From NCBI GenBank assembly GCA_037042185.1, contig JAXQJY010000032.1, forward strand, positions 3,100,001 through 3,164,000: DNA of 64,000 nt. The letters run 5' to 3'. The notes under the pieces are model-generated. The model had not been told where the DNA came from. It did not search any database and was given only the letters and a program-made list of their open reading frames with translations. This DNA is from Sordariomycetes sp. S80-01Y (taxonomy: Eukaryota; Ascomycota; Sordariomycetes). Below, piece by piece: positions 21,901-33,500 of the stretch (positions within the stretch are counted from its first letter, which is position 1; the number at the start of each line of letters is the position of its first letter). The position numbers and the translations under genes are program-made.

Positions 21901-24900
21901 CCGCCGAGAAAGACAATGCCGAGCTGTCCTTGTCATCCGTGGGGCTGATGGCTGATGCTAACGATTGCCGTAACACATGGAGAGTCGCCGACCAGACCCT
22001 GCCGAGGGGGTTCGGAAGGTCAGGTCGCTCACTGTGATTGTGGTCCCCTTTTCGTACGAGAAGACAGGGGTGGGGGCTAAAAAAAGGCCAAAGCATTGTG
22101 AGTGGAAGTGCCCGGATCGACGCACCAGTGTCGACACCGCCACCTGGCCAGGTTCAGTACTTCCTTGCCTTGCTTGCGAATGTCGCTGCGGCGATCAGCC
22201 ATGGTTCTGAAACGCTGAAACACGCCCTGCTGATAAAGGGGCGAGAAAACGTGGTTGCGTTGTGATTCGAATCCCTCGACCGGGCTCCTCGGGTGTGGCG
22301 TGGACGTCAAAGCTCGGACATGGGTCTCTTGTCGATACTCCAGAATCCCCGCGCATCTCAGCAGGCTCAGCTCCCGCCTGGCGCGAACCTCGATCCTCAG
22401 GCGACTTCTCAGCTCAAGCCTCGATGGCCCCCAATAGGTATTGCCGTCGATGCCAGCATCTGTGATATGCTTCCCTTCTCATCTTTCTCGACACCGCCAT
22501 GTTATCGGGTTCTAGTTTTCGCTGGGCGGCAGGCAAAGTTAGCCTAACCACACCAAACCCGCGAGGTACTGTCAGCACGGGTTTCCATGACCATGTGCCC
22601 TTGATGTCGAGGCATCATCTGCTGCTGTAGTTGACCATCACTCGATGATAAGGTGATGCTCCGCAAGGATGCGGTTCCCTCATGCACTGCCGGTGACGGC
22701 ATATGCTTGACAGCCAGCACTGATGTTCTGCCAGGTACCTGGCATGTTGGCTGGTCACACCCATATCAACGGGGGGCCGAAACCGTAGCTTCTCTGCCTG
22801 TCCGCGAACCCGGGAAGCGTGCCTCCAGTCCGTGGTCCGCGCGAGTCAAGAAGCTGGGCGGGGTTCTATTTTGGCATCGACACCAAAGGAGGGGGACATT
22901 TGATTGCAAGGACTTGTCAGCCCATCGCCCCGAGTCTCACAGAACCATATCATGGGACGCAAGCCGTCTACGGCAATCTCCGTCTGGTCTAGCATAGCAG
23001 AGTGACTTGTTTTGCCACAAAGAAACGGCACTGAAGGTACCCGCTACTCTAGGACGATTCTGGTGGTAGACCTTGATGGCTGGACAGTTGAGTCCGAGGC
23101 CTTGCATAAGGATCAGTGGCCGACTTCCGGCTGTCGCACACCACTTCTAAGGCCGCCCTCAGGCAGACTCCGAAGTTCAAAGACGTCATCACATGCAGCG
23201 CTGCCCTTTTTGGAACCGATTTTCACACTCGCAAGCCGAATGAGTTGAACAAGACTCGGTATTCAAGTTGATGGCACAGTATGATATCAAGCTCCTCCAT
23301 GTCCGGCAGATTGTGAAACATGTTTCCAACGGTACGGAGGCGATTCGCCACTGTCGGCACCGAGACTGCTGCCCATTGACTGGGCTGTACGAAGTACGGA
23401 TACATAGCGATTCGTGCTTGACGAGTACGCCCCTTGGCTCGAAGGCATCAATCGTGGTCTTGGACGATGATGCTGGGCTCGGGGCGTAACGCCTGCAATC
23501 GAGAGATCCATGGACACTGCAGCTGCGTACTCGTCACAACGGTAAAGCGAGTCGGGAAGGCGAGGATGCACTCATCAAGGCTTGTCCTAGGAGGCTTCTG
23601 CAGTTCTGCTCCGCCAAGTTGTGGTGCAGCTCGTCGAATCCATTTGCCAGGTGCAGCAAGATGCGAAGTGTCATTTCCTTTAGGGGCTCTTTGCTTCCCC
23701 CAGCTGACTTGTAGCAAGGCATAGATAGGACGAAGCTCCAGACTGACCCTGACTCTTCACTTCTCATAACGCAGACAAGGTCCGGGTTGGTGTGCTTGCA
23801 GGACTGTTTTTCGAGCATAAACAGTAACTCGTCTTCCTCGAGTCAAGCAGGCCCCGCACGATCACATCGAAACCAGGGACGAGAGGTCTTGTCGAGCGAT
23901 GTGGTTCCCATCACCGATGAGAACTGAACACCAGGGCAAGGCGCGCCACATGCACTCTAATCTCGCCGCGGCAAGGCAATAGATGCACGATTGGTGCAAG
24001 TTAGTGGTAAGGCGATTGTAGGCGAACCCACGTTGAGATAAGGTCAACTTCGAGTCGTCAAGCTGATAGACGAGGATGGGCTGCATTCCCTCGTGGGGGA
24101 ACCTTTGTAAATTCACCCTCGTTGGGGGAAGTCAGCGTCGGGGTGCCCGAGACATAGATAGACAGACTTCACAGACTACCGCACAGACGGCGCGAACGCA
24201 CGCACGAGCCTAGGGGTTTGCATTGTCTGTAGATACCAGGCTGCAGGGCTCATCGAACTCGACGAGCAGACATCACAGCTCGCCGAAAAAAAAGTTGGTG
24301 GCTGAAACACATCAGGCAGCTTGTTTGATCAACCTCAATGCAACTGTGCACAAGGTTGGCAGCACCAACAACCTACCGGCAGCGGCCAGTCCGACTTCTG
24401 GAGAAACCACGTTCTCGCCCAAGTAAAATTCTGGAGAAGCGAAGATCTCCCACCTCTGCCATGTGTTCTGCCGTCGCCATCCCAGCAGGTACAGTCCATC
24501 GCACGCTTCAAAGTATCCCTTTCGCCACGGGATCGTCGTCGACCGCAACCCAGAAGCACCCGACCTGAATCTTGCCTTCGATCCTGCGCGACAGACAACG
24601 AGGTGCTCATCTTGGTTCTCGACGACACAAACAGCCACGGGGACTCAGTTCGCGCTCGGCCTGTCAGCGGTCCGACGCAGTGTGGTGCGCTTTCGTGGAA
24701 GCCTGGAAGGTCAGGACAGGGCGGCCGCGACCACGGCCATGGCGCCTGGCTAGCTCGAGGGTGAGCCGTGCCAGCGATGCTTGGACCTCCTCTCTTGGCT
24801 GGGACTTCCCGCGGTTTCTTCTCCCCAGCAGACTGCGGTCTTTCATTCCGGCGATTCTTTCGGTCTGATTCTCGAGCGTGGCTTTTCGACTTTCCGGGGT

Positions 24901-26637
24901 AAATGCACGCGGGGCGTTAGTCATGTTGCATGGCTTCAAACGCGCGCAGGTCCGGAACTCGCGAAGCTCTGCGATCCAGAATTCGAGCCTCAAGCCTGGA
25001 TGGACGCGGCATGTCCCTGCCCTGGTCTGAGACTTCTCTTAGTGCAGCGTGCTCCGCGAGGTGTAGCTTCTCCTGAGGACGGGAAGCTGATGAGCCGTCT
25101 GTGCGTCGGGCGGTTCGCGCTCGTGGCCGTCGCCTGCTTCACGATTTGTCGACCGCAACTCTCCAGCAAGTGAAAAAGGCAGGTCGTTCGGGCTCCCGGG
25201 CCCGTTGATTATTTCACTCGCAGCTCTGGTGGCCGAAGCTTGGGTCTGTGCAGGTATAGTCGCCGTCAACGTCTAGGCTCATTTGCTCCGATGGAGGGCA
25301 AGCCAAGCACTGAGGCAAGGGCCAGCTTCCACTCCTTGCAGGTGTATCTGACCCCTTGTGCTATCAGTCTATGTCAATCTTTCCGTATGACTCTTTCCCC
25401 TAAGACTTCATCCGTAGTAAATCCCCTTTTGTTGGCCTTGGGCGCGCAGTACTCGGAGACTGCCACGCCAGATTGCCGTAAAGACGGCGAACTTGGTTGT
25501 CATTTTACCCTGTGAATGACATGAATTCCTAATTCTTTTAGTGATTTGAATAGTAAACCAACATCATTCTTCGATGATTGATGTCGCCGGCGAGTGAGCA
25601 GCACCACTACGATGGTTTCAACAAGTTGGATCTTGCAAGACGGGGCCCCGAGACCTCTTGTGGCCCCCATCAGTTTGCCAGCCCGTATCCTTTTCGAATT
25701 CTGTCTTCGATATGGTGGCTAGAACCTTTTCCTCCCAACAGAAGTATACAAAAACTCTGGCAGTTATTGCTTCCTAGTCTCAGCGGTTGAATTGCCCTCA
25801 TCGTAACCTCACGTCTGTAAGAGCTGGCTGGCTTCGATATTGCACCAGCTATCCTGCCGTTCAAATAAGTCCCCACCATATCATTCAATCCCAGATTGTC
25901 TATCATTCGTTCCTTCAATTGCCGCGCAGGAGCCCTTGGAGGGGGACGGATCAGTCTAAGGGTTGAGTTACCAGCTGCCCAGCTGCTCAGGCTACGACTT
26001 GGCCTACACGGTATTCGAAGGTGTAACGTCGCATATCTCTTTCACTAACGGTATATCACCTTTCTTCTTCTTCTGATATTATCCCTGGGAACGAGAAGGG
26101 CGCCCTTTTCCGCATCGATGGGTCTTGCGCTGAGCAACACCGTGGTATAGTTAATTGAATTTCGTCTCATTGCTGTAGCAGAGCACTCCAAGGCATCATC
26201 AATGGCCCGAATCCAGGCACATACAGCCTCCAATAACCAGAGTACAAGGTAGATTATCTCCTTCCTGACTCGTACCAAAGTATCATCGAAGTTCATCAAC
26301 ACATCTATTACATCTCAACGTGCCCGGAAAGCCCCTCCATCAGATCGGCTACAGGGTAACCTCCCCCCACCACGCGACACAAGCCAACCACCACGTGCCC
26401 CTCCCTCGACGCGCTGTCTGACCTCACCGCGGCCCAACGCCCACCGTCACCGTGCAAGATACCAGCGACCAGCCCTCGAAAAAGCATCGCATCCAGACGC
26501 GCGATCTGTCCTCCCCGGGCCGTCGAACCATACACTACGAGAGATCTCCCGTGATTAGACACGTTGGCAACAGCAGCGCGTTCGACGCGACAACGTGGCC
26601 CTTCTGCCTGTCGCGGCACATCAGGCAGCCAGTTCTC

Positions 26638-26643
26638 TATAAA
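26638..26643 (+). promoter_or_regulatory. TATA-like box upstream of PKR1
   Basis: TATAAA lies 178 bases upstream of the PKR1 ATG and is followed by a C/T-rich leader (CTTTCCTTTCCCTC). Candidate core promoter, by position and sequence only. Confidence 0.4.
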
Positions 26644-26820
26644 CCCATCATTGCTCGCCTCGCCAGGTAGAAACCCTTTCCTTTCCCTCGGGGGTATCAG
26701 TCATCTTCTCCTCACCCACCCGAACTGAGCGAGCCTCCACCACGGACGAGACTCGAAAGGGGGAACAGAGCAGAAACAAAAAAATAAAAGAGAAGAAGAA
26801 GACAAAAGACATCAGCCAAC

Positions 26821-27315
26821 ATGGCGACCTTCATGACCAACCTCTGGGAGTCCATCTTCACGCCGGGCACGACGCCCACCCTCCTCCTCGCGACAAACGT
26901 CACCTTCGCCTGCCTGCAGACCACGCTCCTCGCGCTGACGCTGGCGACGTACAACATCCACGGCGTCGTCCTGTCCGTGCTCTGCGCCGGACTGTGGGCC
27001 AGCGTGAACTGGTTCGCCGCCGAGCTGGCGGCGGTGCGCATGAAGGAGGAGGCCGAGCGTCTGGCCGGCGAGGAAAAGAGAAAGGGAGAGGAGGGGAGCG
27101 ACACCGAGGTTGACGAGACCGTGCCGGACAAGGGCGGCGAGGAGCTGAAGAGGGGACAGGGCAGAGCTGAGGTCGAACCTGAGGATGTCACGGGCGAGCT
27201 CAGGAGGAGAGGCGAGGCAAGGGGTGACGTTACGCCGGTCGGCACCCAGAGCAGCGTAAGCACGGAGGATGAGTGGGAGAAGGTCTCAGAGAGCGACAGG
27301 GAGAAGGACAAGTGA
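26821..27315 (+). CDS. PKR1: V-ATPase assembly factor Pkr1
   Basis: A single exon of 164 residues starting at AACATGG. The first 75 residues match the fungal Pkr1 family: FMTNLWESIFTPGTTPTLL is followed by two hydrophobic segments (about 20-42 and 47-68), ending in NWFAAEL. In yeast, Pkr1 is an endoplasmic-reticulum membrane protein needed to assemble the V0 sector of the vacuolar proton pump. The remaining half is charged and disordered (EEAERLAGEEKRKGEE), as in filamentous-fungal orthologues, which are longer than the yeast protein at the C-terminus. The gene faces the sugar transporter tail-to-tail with 285 bases between the stops. The assignment is based on the membrane core; the tail is not informative. 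Confidence 0.92.
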   Translation: MATFMTNLWESIFTPGTTPTLLLATNVTFACLQTTLLALTLATYNIHGVVLSVLCAGLWASVNWFAAELAAVRMKEEAERLAGEEKRKGEEGSDTEVDETVPDKGGEELKRGQGRAEVEPEDVTGELRRRGEARGDVTPVGTQSSVSTEDEWEKVSESDREKDK

Positions 27316-27600
27316 GGCCGCTACGCAGCTGTGGGTGGATGGCTTGAGGTGTACGCGTTGGATCGGAGCATGAAATACCCCTGTTTTGCAAATAGCATCG
27401 CGAGGCCCTCACTCTTTGTGCCTACTGATGCACTCAATGAATGACAAGCACCAAATTTGAAAGTCATTGTTTAAGTCTAGGCCCGACGCTGCGCTACATA
27501 ATTCCATCCCAGCTATACCGAACCGCGCTTGTTGCCACGACCCAAACAATCCCATGTTCCCAACGCCGCGCAGAAATCTACAAGTCAGATTCACATATAT

Positions 27601-29754
27601 TTACAGATACTTCAACTTCCTCGTCGCAAACGCCGCGTAAGCTGTGCTAACCGCACCGATGAACAGACAGACGGCAATGGCGTTCGGGCCCCCCTTGTCC
27701 GCGTGCTCGTCCGGATGGGCATGCTGCGCCAGCTCCGGACTCTTGCCCGGTTCCAGAATCGCGAAGACGAGCGTCGAGATGAAGGTTCCCACAAACTGCG
27801 GCAGGGTCGTGAATATGTTGAGGATGCCAAAGTAGATGCCCGAGAGCTCGCCGGTGGAGGAGCTGGCGGTGGAGTTGTCAGGGCCGTGCTCGAGGTGCAG
27901 GGCGCCGTCGGTGGAGTTGCGGCGCGAGGAGAGCTCAACGTCGGAGGCGTCTGAGAGACGACGATATGAGGCTGCGCCGGGTTCGTCGGCGCCGGATAGT
28001 TTGTTGACCTCTATGCCGAGAAAGGCGACTGGTGCCCACATGGCGATGGTCCACGGCCTGGAACGTGTCAGTAAAAGTGTGTTTGGCCAGGGGTTCAGGA
28101 TCAACATACAGGCCACAGAGGCAGACCAGGAATGTGGCAAAGCGGAAGCTCGTCGCAAACGGGGCCATGGCCATTGCGACGGAAAACAAAAGATGTCCAG
28201 CTATCCATGTTGTCAACAGATCCGGCTTCAGGCTGGACAAGCGACCAAGGAATCCCGTGAGCGCCTTCGGTGGTCGAGCAGTGAACTTCTTATCCTCTGG
28301 CGACTCTACCAAAAGGGGCAAAATAAAAGCTCCCGCAAAGGTGATCATGGAGTAAATGACCAGAGATGTGCTTCCGATGCGCCCCATGTCGCCCAATACG
28401 TCTTTTGAGTCCTCGGCATCCTTCGGCGCATCGTAGCGAAAGTAAGTCTCGCCCACCCAAGTCGTCCCGTAGAACAGGAACGGGAACCACCCAATCCACG
28501 ACCAGAACTGTGCCCAGCAGATAGCCCTGATCCGAGGCGGCAAATGTAGGATCGTAGAGTAGATCTGACTGAAGATCTTGAAGCGGCCTTTGTGACTGCT
28601 TGCCTGCGTCTTGACCAAGACACGCTCGCTAACGGCCCAACAAGTGATTGCGTTGGTGCTGATCATGGCGATGGCGGCGATGATGGTGAGCTGCTTGAAC
28701 TGGGTATCACCAAGCCAGGTCCCCAAGATGCCCGGCAGGTCAACAGCTCCGGCTCCGTAGCCGACCAGATGCCCAATAGCAGACATACGACTAACTGAGA
28801 TGGGTCAGCCAAATTTCTACTCCCATTGTCGGGGAGACTTACACCAAGCCGCACCAGCCTGCTGCTTCTCGATGGGCAATGTGTCGACGATCAAACTCCT
28901 CGAACAGCTCATTACCGCGTTGATAGCAAAATCCACCGCATATATCGCGAAGACGGCCAACACAACCGTCGGCCTCCTCGCCTTCTCATCATCAGCCTCC
29001 ACAAGGCCCACAATCTCCCTTGTGAAGCCGAGGACTATGAGACACAGCGTGACGATGGCCGTGCCCAGCACCATCAAGGGCCGCCGTCGGCCATATTTTG
29101 ATCTGCTTTCGTCTGCAATCACGCCGACAATGGGTTGGACGATGAGCCCGGAAAGCGGACCGGCGACCCAGACGAGGGAAGTATTGGCTTTAGAGAGACC
29201 CAGGTTGAGGAGGTAGGGCGTGCAATCTGCCATGGGAATCAGTGCCCGGGATCAGAGGGTGAATGGGGAAGAGGCATATGGAACCTACAAGTCATCTCGA
29301 TGCCCCAAGTAAAAGTGATGCCAACAGCACTGAAGGTCAGCAAGACCATCCTCATCGTCTCAGAGCCCCCCTTCACAGCCGGCGTGCCAGCCCAACTCGC
29401 CATCAGTTCTTGACTCGAAGGTCTCCTGTTGAAACGATGGCTGCCCCTGTATCGTTCGTCGTCCTCGGTCGTGACGTCTTCCACCCCGTCTACATTCCCA
29501 GTCGCATTCGCGGTTGGTGGCGGTGCACGCGCGTTGGAGACGTCCCTCTCGGAGGAGGCTTCGCTCGAGGGCAGACTGTCGACGGAAAGCGTCGGTACGG
29601 GGGAGGAGGAAGATGGGGTCGGGGATCGTAGCGCCGGTGAAGGCTGGCGCTGGCGCTGGTGCTGTTGACGTTGCTGTTGACACGGCTGCGGCGCGGCTGA
29701 CGCTGATGTCGCAGCTGTATCGGTGACGAGGGTCCGGGTCCGGGCCTCAGCCAT
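27601..29754 (-). CDS. MFS sucrose/alpha-glucoside-type transporter
   Basis: Exons are 29289-29754, 28843-29226, 28110-28794 and 27601-28057, giving 663 residues. The introns are 62, 48 and 52 bp with clear branch sites. The product is a twelve-helix major-facilitator protein of the GPH/Sut type, related to the fission-yeast general alpha-glucoside permease Sut1. Diagnostic pieces are WGIEMTYCTPYLLNLGLSK in the first helices, the cytoplasmic loop DESRSKYGRRRPLM, and KQQAGAAWFSRMSAIGHLVG across an exon junction. Proton-coupled uptake of sucrose or maltose at the plasma membrane is inferred from the family; the substrate cannot be read from sequence. The first 125 residues are a Ser/Gln/Pro-rich cytosolic extension, longer than in Sut1. 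A second Ser/Asp-rich loop sits in exon 4 (VELSSRRNSTDG). The stop is 285 bases from that of PKR1. Confidence 0.9.
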
Positions 29755-30564
29755 TGTGGGTCGAGTGCGACGAGCTGTCGGTCGCGGGCCGTCGTGGCAG
29801 TGGGTCCAGCGTGGGGAGGAGCCCGAGCTGTCTAGGCGCGCATTTCCCGAGGGAGACGACGGTTGCTGAGGACGTGGTCTTTTGAATGGAAGATGGCGAC
29901 TTCAGGAGAGAGACGCGCGTTGGGGTTGACGGACTGAGGTCATGGCTCAGTTCAGGAGGTGGGCGCTCAAGTTGGGCACTGAGGTGGCACCCGCAACTGT
30001 ATTTAGAGTTTACGGGGGCTGCCACCGTCCGCATCGCCGAGCGCACTACGGTACGGTAGTAGTACTCGGTGCCTGTCTTAGTTTCATGTCCTGAGTGCCA
30101 GAGTACCTTAATTAAGGGATGCAAAGGGGCACAGGGGGGGCCACTGCACCGCGTGCAGCCCAGCGTGTCAAATCTTCGTGTAAATATTCCCAAAGCCAGT
30201 GGTATCTCGAATCATCCCTCTCGCACAGTTTCCTCCACCAAAGTTGAACTAGCAGTCGGTCCCTTTCACGCGCCACTCGGGGAGCATCCAAAGCCGAACG
30301 CCTGGTATGATCGTCCAACGCCCCGATCCATAGTCATCCCTCGTCCGCCCTTTCGTCAGTTGCTGACTCTCTGCATGTATCGTACCCACCAACGTGCCTA
30401 GATCAGGCCTCGCATTGTACCTAGTAGTCGTAGTCTTCAAATGCATCAGAACGCCACCCCTAAGTACTGAGTCACCGCTCAGTCGTGTCTTCATGTACAG
30501 AAAATGTGAAATATGCCCGCTGCCGCTGTGATGCTGCGCTGTTGTGGACTTGCAAAGTGTGAGT
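29755..30564. other. Intergenic, upstream of the transporter
   Basis: This is the promoter side of the transporter and the 3' side of the RhoGEF gene. GTAC-containing elements cluster near 30047-30110 and 30410-30470 (GGTACGGTAGTAGTACT, CCTAAGTACTGAG). No gene seen. Confidence 0.5.
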
Positions 30565-33500
30565 CTATGAGTCTGCCAGCTTGGCAAAATGTTTGGACCA
30601 TATCCAGCCGACTACTTCGGTTGGGTCGTCCTGGTTCCTGGCAAGCCAGAGCTCGCCCTTCTCGGCAATAACATCAAAGATCTGCTGAGGTCAGCGACAC
30701 GGTGACTGATAGCACTGGGGCAGCGGCACTTACCTCGCCGGCTTGATAAATCAGGTAAGGATAGCCAGCCTCCTTCTTTGTCGTGGCTATGTTGAACTCA
30801 AAGAGCGACGCTGCTAGCCAGAGAACATTATACCCGTCATTAGCAGGTGCACGCTCGCGAGACGATGCTCTAGAGGACCGCTGGCCATCCTCGGGTCCAT
30901 CCGGCAGGGGAAGCGCGGAGTGGAATAAGCCCGAGAAGCGCTTGTTGTCTTGAGCTGGAGGGTAGCTTGAGTATGTCGTGTTTGAATCGCGGCGATGCTG
31001 GGATGTCGAGTCGGTGCTCTGTCTGGGAATGCCACCCGAGTCGACGCTTCTGCCCGTGCTCGGCCGCGTCGACGCAGGCCCGGTCCCAGCGAAGGACCGT
31101 GAACTGCCACCTGCTTCGGGAGTCGAATTGGCAGCCGAAGCCAGGGCCTGGGGGGTGATCCCAGCATAGTAGTCCCGGTAGGAGTACTGGTGAGGACTCG
31201 GCGCATGCCTGGATCCGGTCGGCGACATCGACAATTGGCCGCTGTTGCGTCTTAAGAAGTCGGGTGTTGGAAGAGAAGGGGCCGACTCTCCATTGACTGA
31301 CAGCGTCCTGCTGCGCAACGTGTCAACGTCCGAAGGCCGGGGTGATCTCGTCTTCTTTGAAAGCGAATCATCAGCACTCGCAGCCGTGGACATGGACGGC
31401 CGGCCGCGGGCGACGGGGTTGAGTATGCCGATGCTCTTGACCTGCTCGTCTACGTAAGGGAAGTCCCGCTGGAACGCCGTGACGATGTCCTGGAGATCTG
31501 GGCTGTCTGGGCAGTCGCCAAGCACCGTCTTCATCTTGTCAACCCAGATGCGGAACCAACGAGCCTGGATATCCACAAAGTTCCCGAGACAGATGTTGCC
31601 CACTTTGACCGTCAAAGAAGACAATCTCGGTAACTCCTTCTTTAGGGTGTCATTCAGAGCCTCGTACTGCTCAACCTGTTCCTGCGTTCTCTGGTCGATG
31701 CTTTTGCCGATGCGCTTGAGCTGCTCCATCCGCTCGAAATCAAGGCGTCGCTTCTGTCGCTTCTTCATGGCCAAGGCTGGGTTGCCGTATGCCTTGATGA
31801 CGTGCTCAAACGGTTCTACTACTTGCTTGCGCACCTCGGACAGCTAGGACTCATCAGCATAAGGTGGGGGGGACAGTCGCTTCATTATACTCACATGCTC
31901 CTCCAAAGCAATCTTCTCGAGATCGCGAATGGAGATGTTGAACTGGACCCACTTGCTTTCGAGCTCTGGATAGCTACCGGGCTGCAGTCTCATCACCAGT
32001 TCGACAGACGACAAGTATTGCAGGAACTCCCGGACATAGGTCGAGACCTGGCGAGTATAGAACTCGACATCGCGCAGGACGACCTGCAACCGCAGGTAAT
32101 CGTCGCCGAATTTCTCGTTCAGCTTGGCATACTCTGGATCCTCTGGTGGTCTGTTTCCAGTGGCTTGCAGCTTGTCGACTCGCTTGCCAAAGGCTCGTGC
32201 GATGCCGCCCTTGACATCCGACTCTTTGCGCTTCCGTCCCACGATCTGACCGACGAGCTCAAAATTCTTCTTGGTCTTGTTGATCTCTATTATGGCAGTC
32301 TCAATGACGTCTTTCGCTGCCGTCAGCCCTTCTCGATCAGGGTGATCTGGAGGGGTGTGCTGCAGAATCGTGATAATCAGGTTCGGGTACTTGGTGATGC
32401 GTTGCATCGGCTTGATCAGCAGCGAGTCCAGATCCCAGGCAGCTGTGAGGTCTTTGGCGACCTCGTTGCACTCGTTCAGCCACACTTTGACAGTCGGATC
32501 TTGCTGGATCTGGATGAGTCTCTTTGCGGCCTGGTCGCTGCTTCGCAAGAAACTCTCATGTGCCGCCCTCATACCCTCAATGTTGTCTTTGAAGAGAGGG
32601 CCGAGGAGGACCAGCCGATCCTTAGGATCGCTGATCTCTGTCTTTTCGGACTCACCATCTGCTGAAGAGCTCGATTTTCCACCTTTGGGCACGTACACTT
32701 CAGCCACCGCTTCCTTCGCCTGTGCGAGAAACGATGTGTGAAACTTGATGATCTCATCCGTATTTCGGAAGATGAGCTTGACGGTCTTGTCGTCCAGCCT
32801 TGGGCATGCTTCTGCGGTGCCCTTGTAGATCTCTTCGACGATGTTCATATCTCTCACAAAAACGGCTTCAGTATCTATCAGCTCTTTGATGACGTTGCGT
32901 CGTTGCGTCAGGCGCCTACGCTCCTTCTCGGAGACTTCATCGCCGTCTTCCACCAGTACCTTGACTTCTGTGCCGTGCGATGGCACCCCAAAGTATTGAT
33001 CTGGAGTGCCCACTGAGGTCGAGTCTATGGTTTGCGGTGTCTCCATTTGCGAGAGGAAATCCTCACTGCCACGTCCCGAGTCCATCCGGCTGCCGTACTG
33101 CGAGTAATCATAATACGCACTGGATCTATTCGATTCGCTGACGCGATCCTTGGCTGGCCTGGGGATCGGTGGCGGCTCATGGTTCGGTGACGGCAGGAAG
33201 GCTGCGCTCTGCGGAGGATCTGGCGATAGATGCGGTATCGAGAACTGTTCTCCTACATCAACGCTGGGCAGCCGATCGCGTTGCGGGTAAGAAGAGCCAC
33301 TGGAGAGGTACGCTGGACGACGCTGTGGAGAATCGTGCTCCCGCTCTTTGGAGATTGGGTCGCTATCTCTTGAAACGACCTGTGATCCAAAGATTGTCAC
33401 GTGGCCGAAGCTCGGTGATTCGCTTCCATCCAAATCGGGAGTCCTACTGAGATCGGATGGATTGGGGCTATTGACTGTCAAGTCAGTCCATTGCGACTGC

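Larger units (their letters stand above)
15824..26820. other. 11 kb gene desert
   Basis: This is the largest gap in the window, between the zinc-finger gene and PKR1. I read both strands and found no open frame combining an ATG, a recognisable domain and consistent splice sites. Base composition looks like the rest of the window, with no AT-rich RIP blocks and no terminal repeats, so it does not look like decayed transposons. It holds C and G homopolymers (for example 18897-18911), a 10-bp palindrome GGTACGTACC near 16500 and many short overlapping frames. The first few hundred bases are probably promoter and leader of the zinc-finger gene. The last few hundred belong to PKR1. Long noncoding transcripts are possible but unsupported. 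Confidence 0.55.

Noticed and set aside
22240-22300. tRNA-like B box (ATTCGAATCCC)
   Set aside because: The flanking bases do not form a T stem, and no A box or acceptor stem is found at the right distance.
26045-26619. Two minus-strand frames (85 and 103 codons) upstream of PKR1
   Set aside because: No domain, no consistent splice sites, and they lie in the likely PKR1 promoter and leader.
15824-26820. Decayed or RIP-mutated transposons in the desert
   Set aside because: No AT-rich blocks, terminal repeats, target duplications or transposase/RT fragments were recognised by reading.
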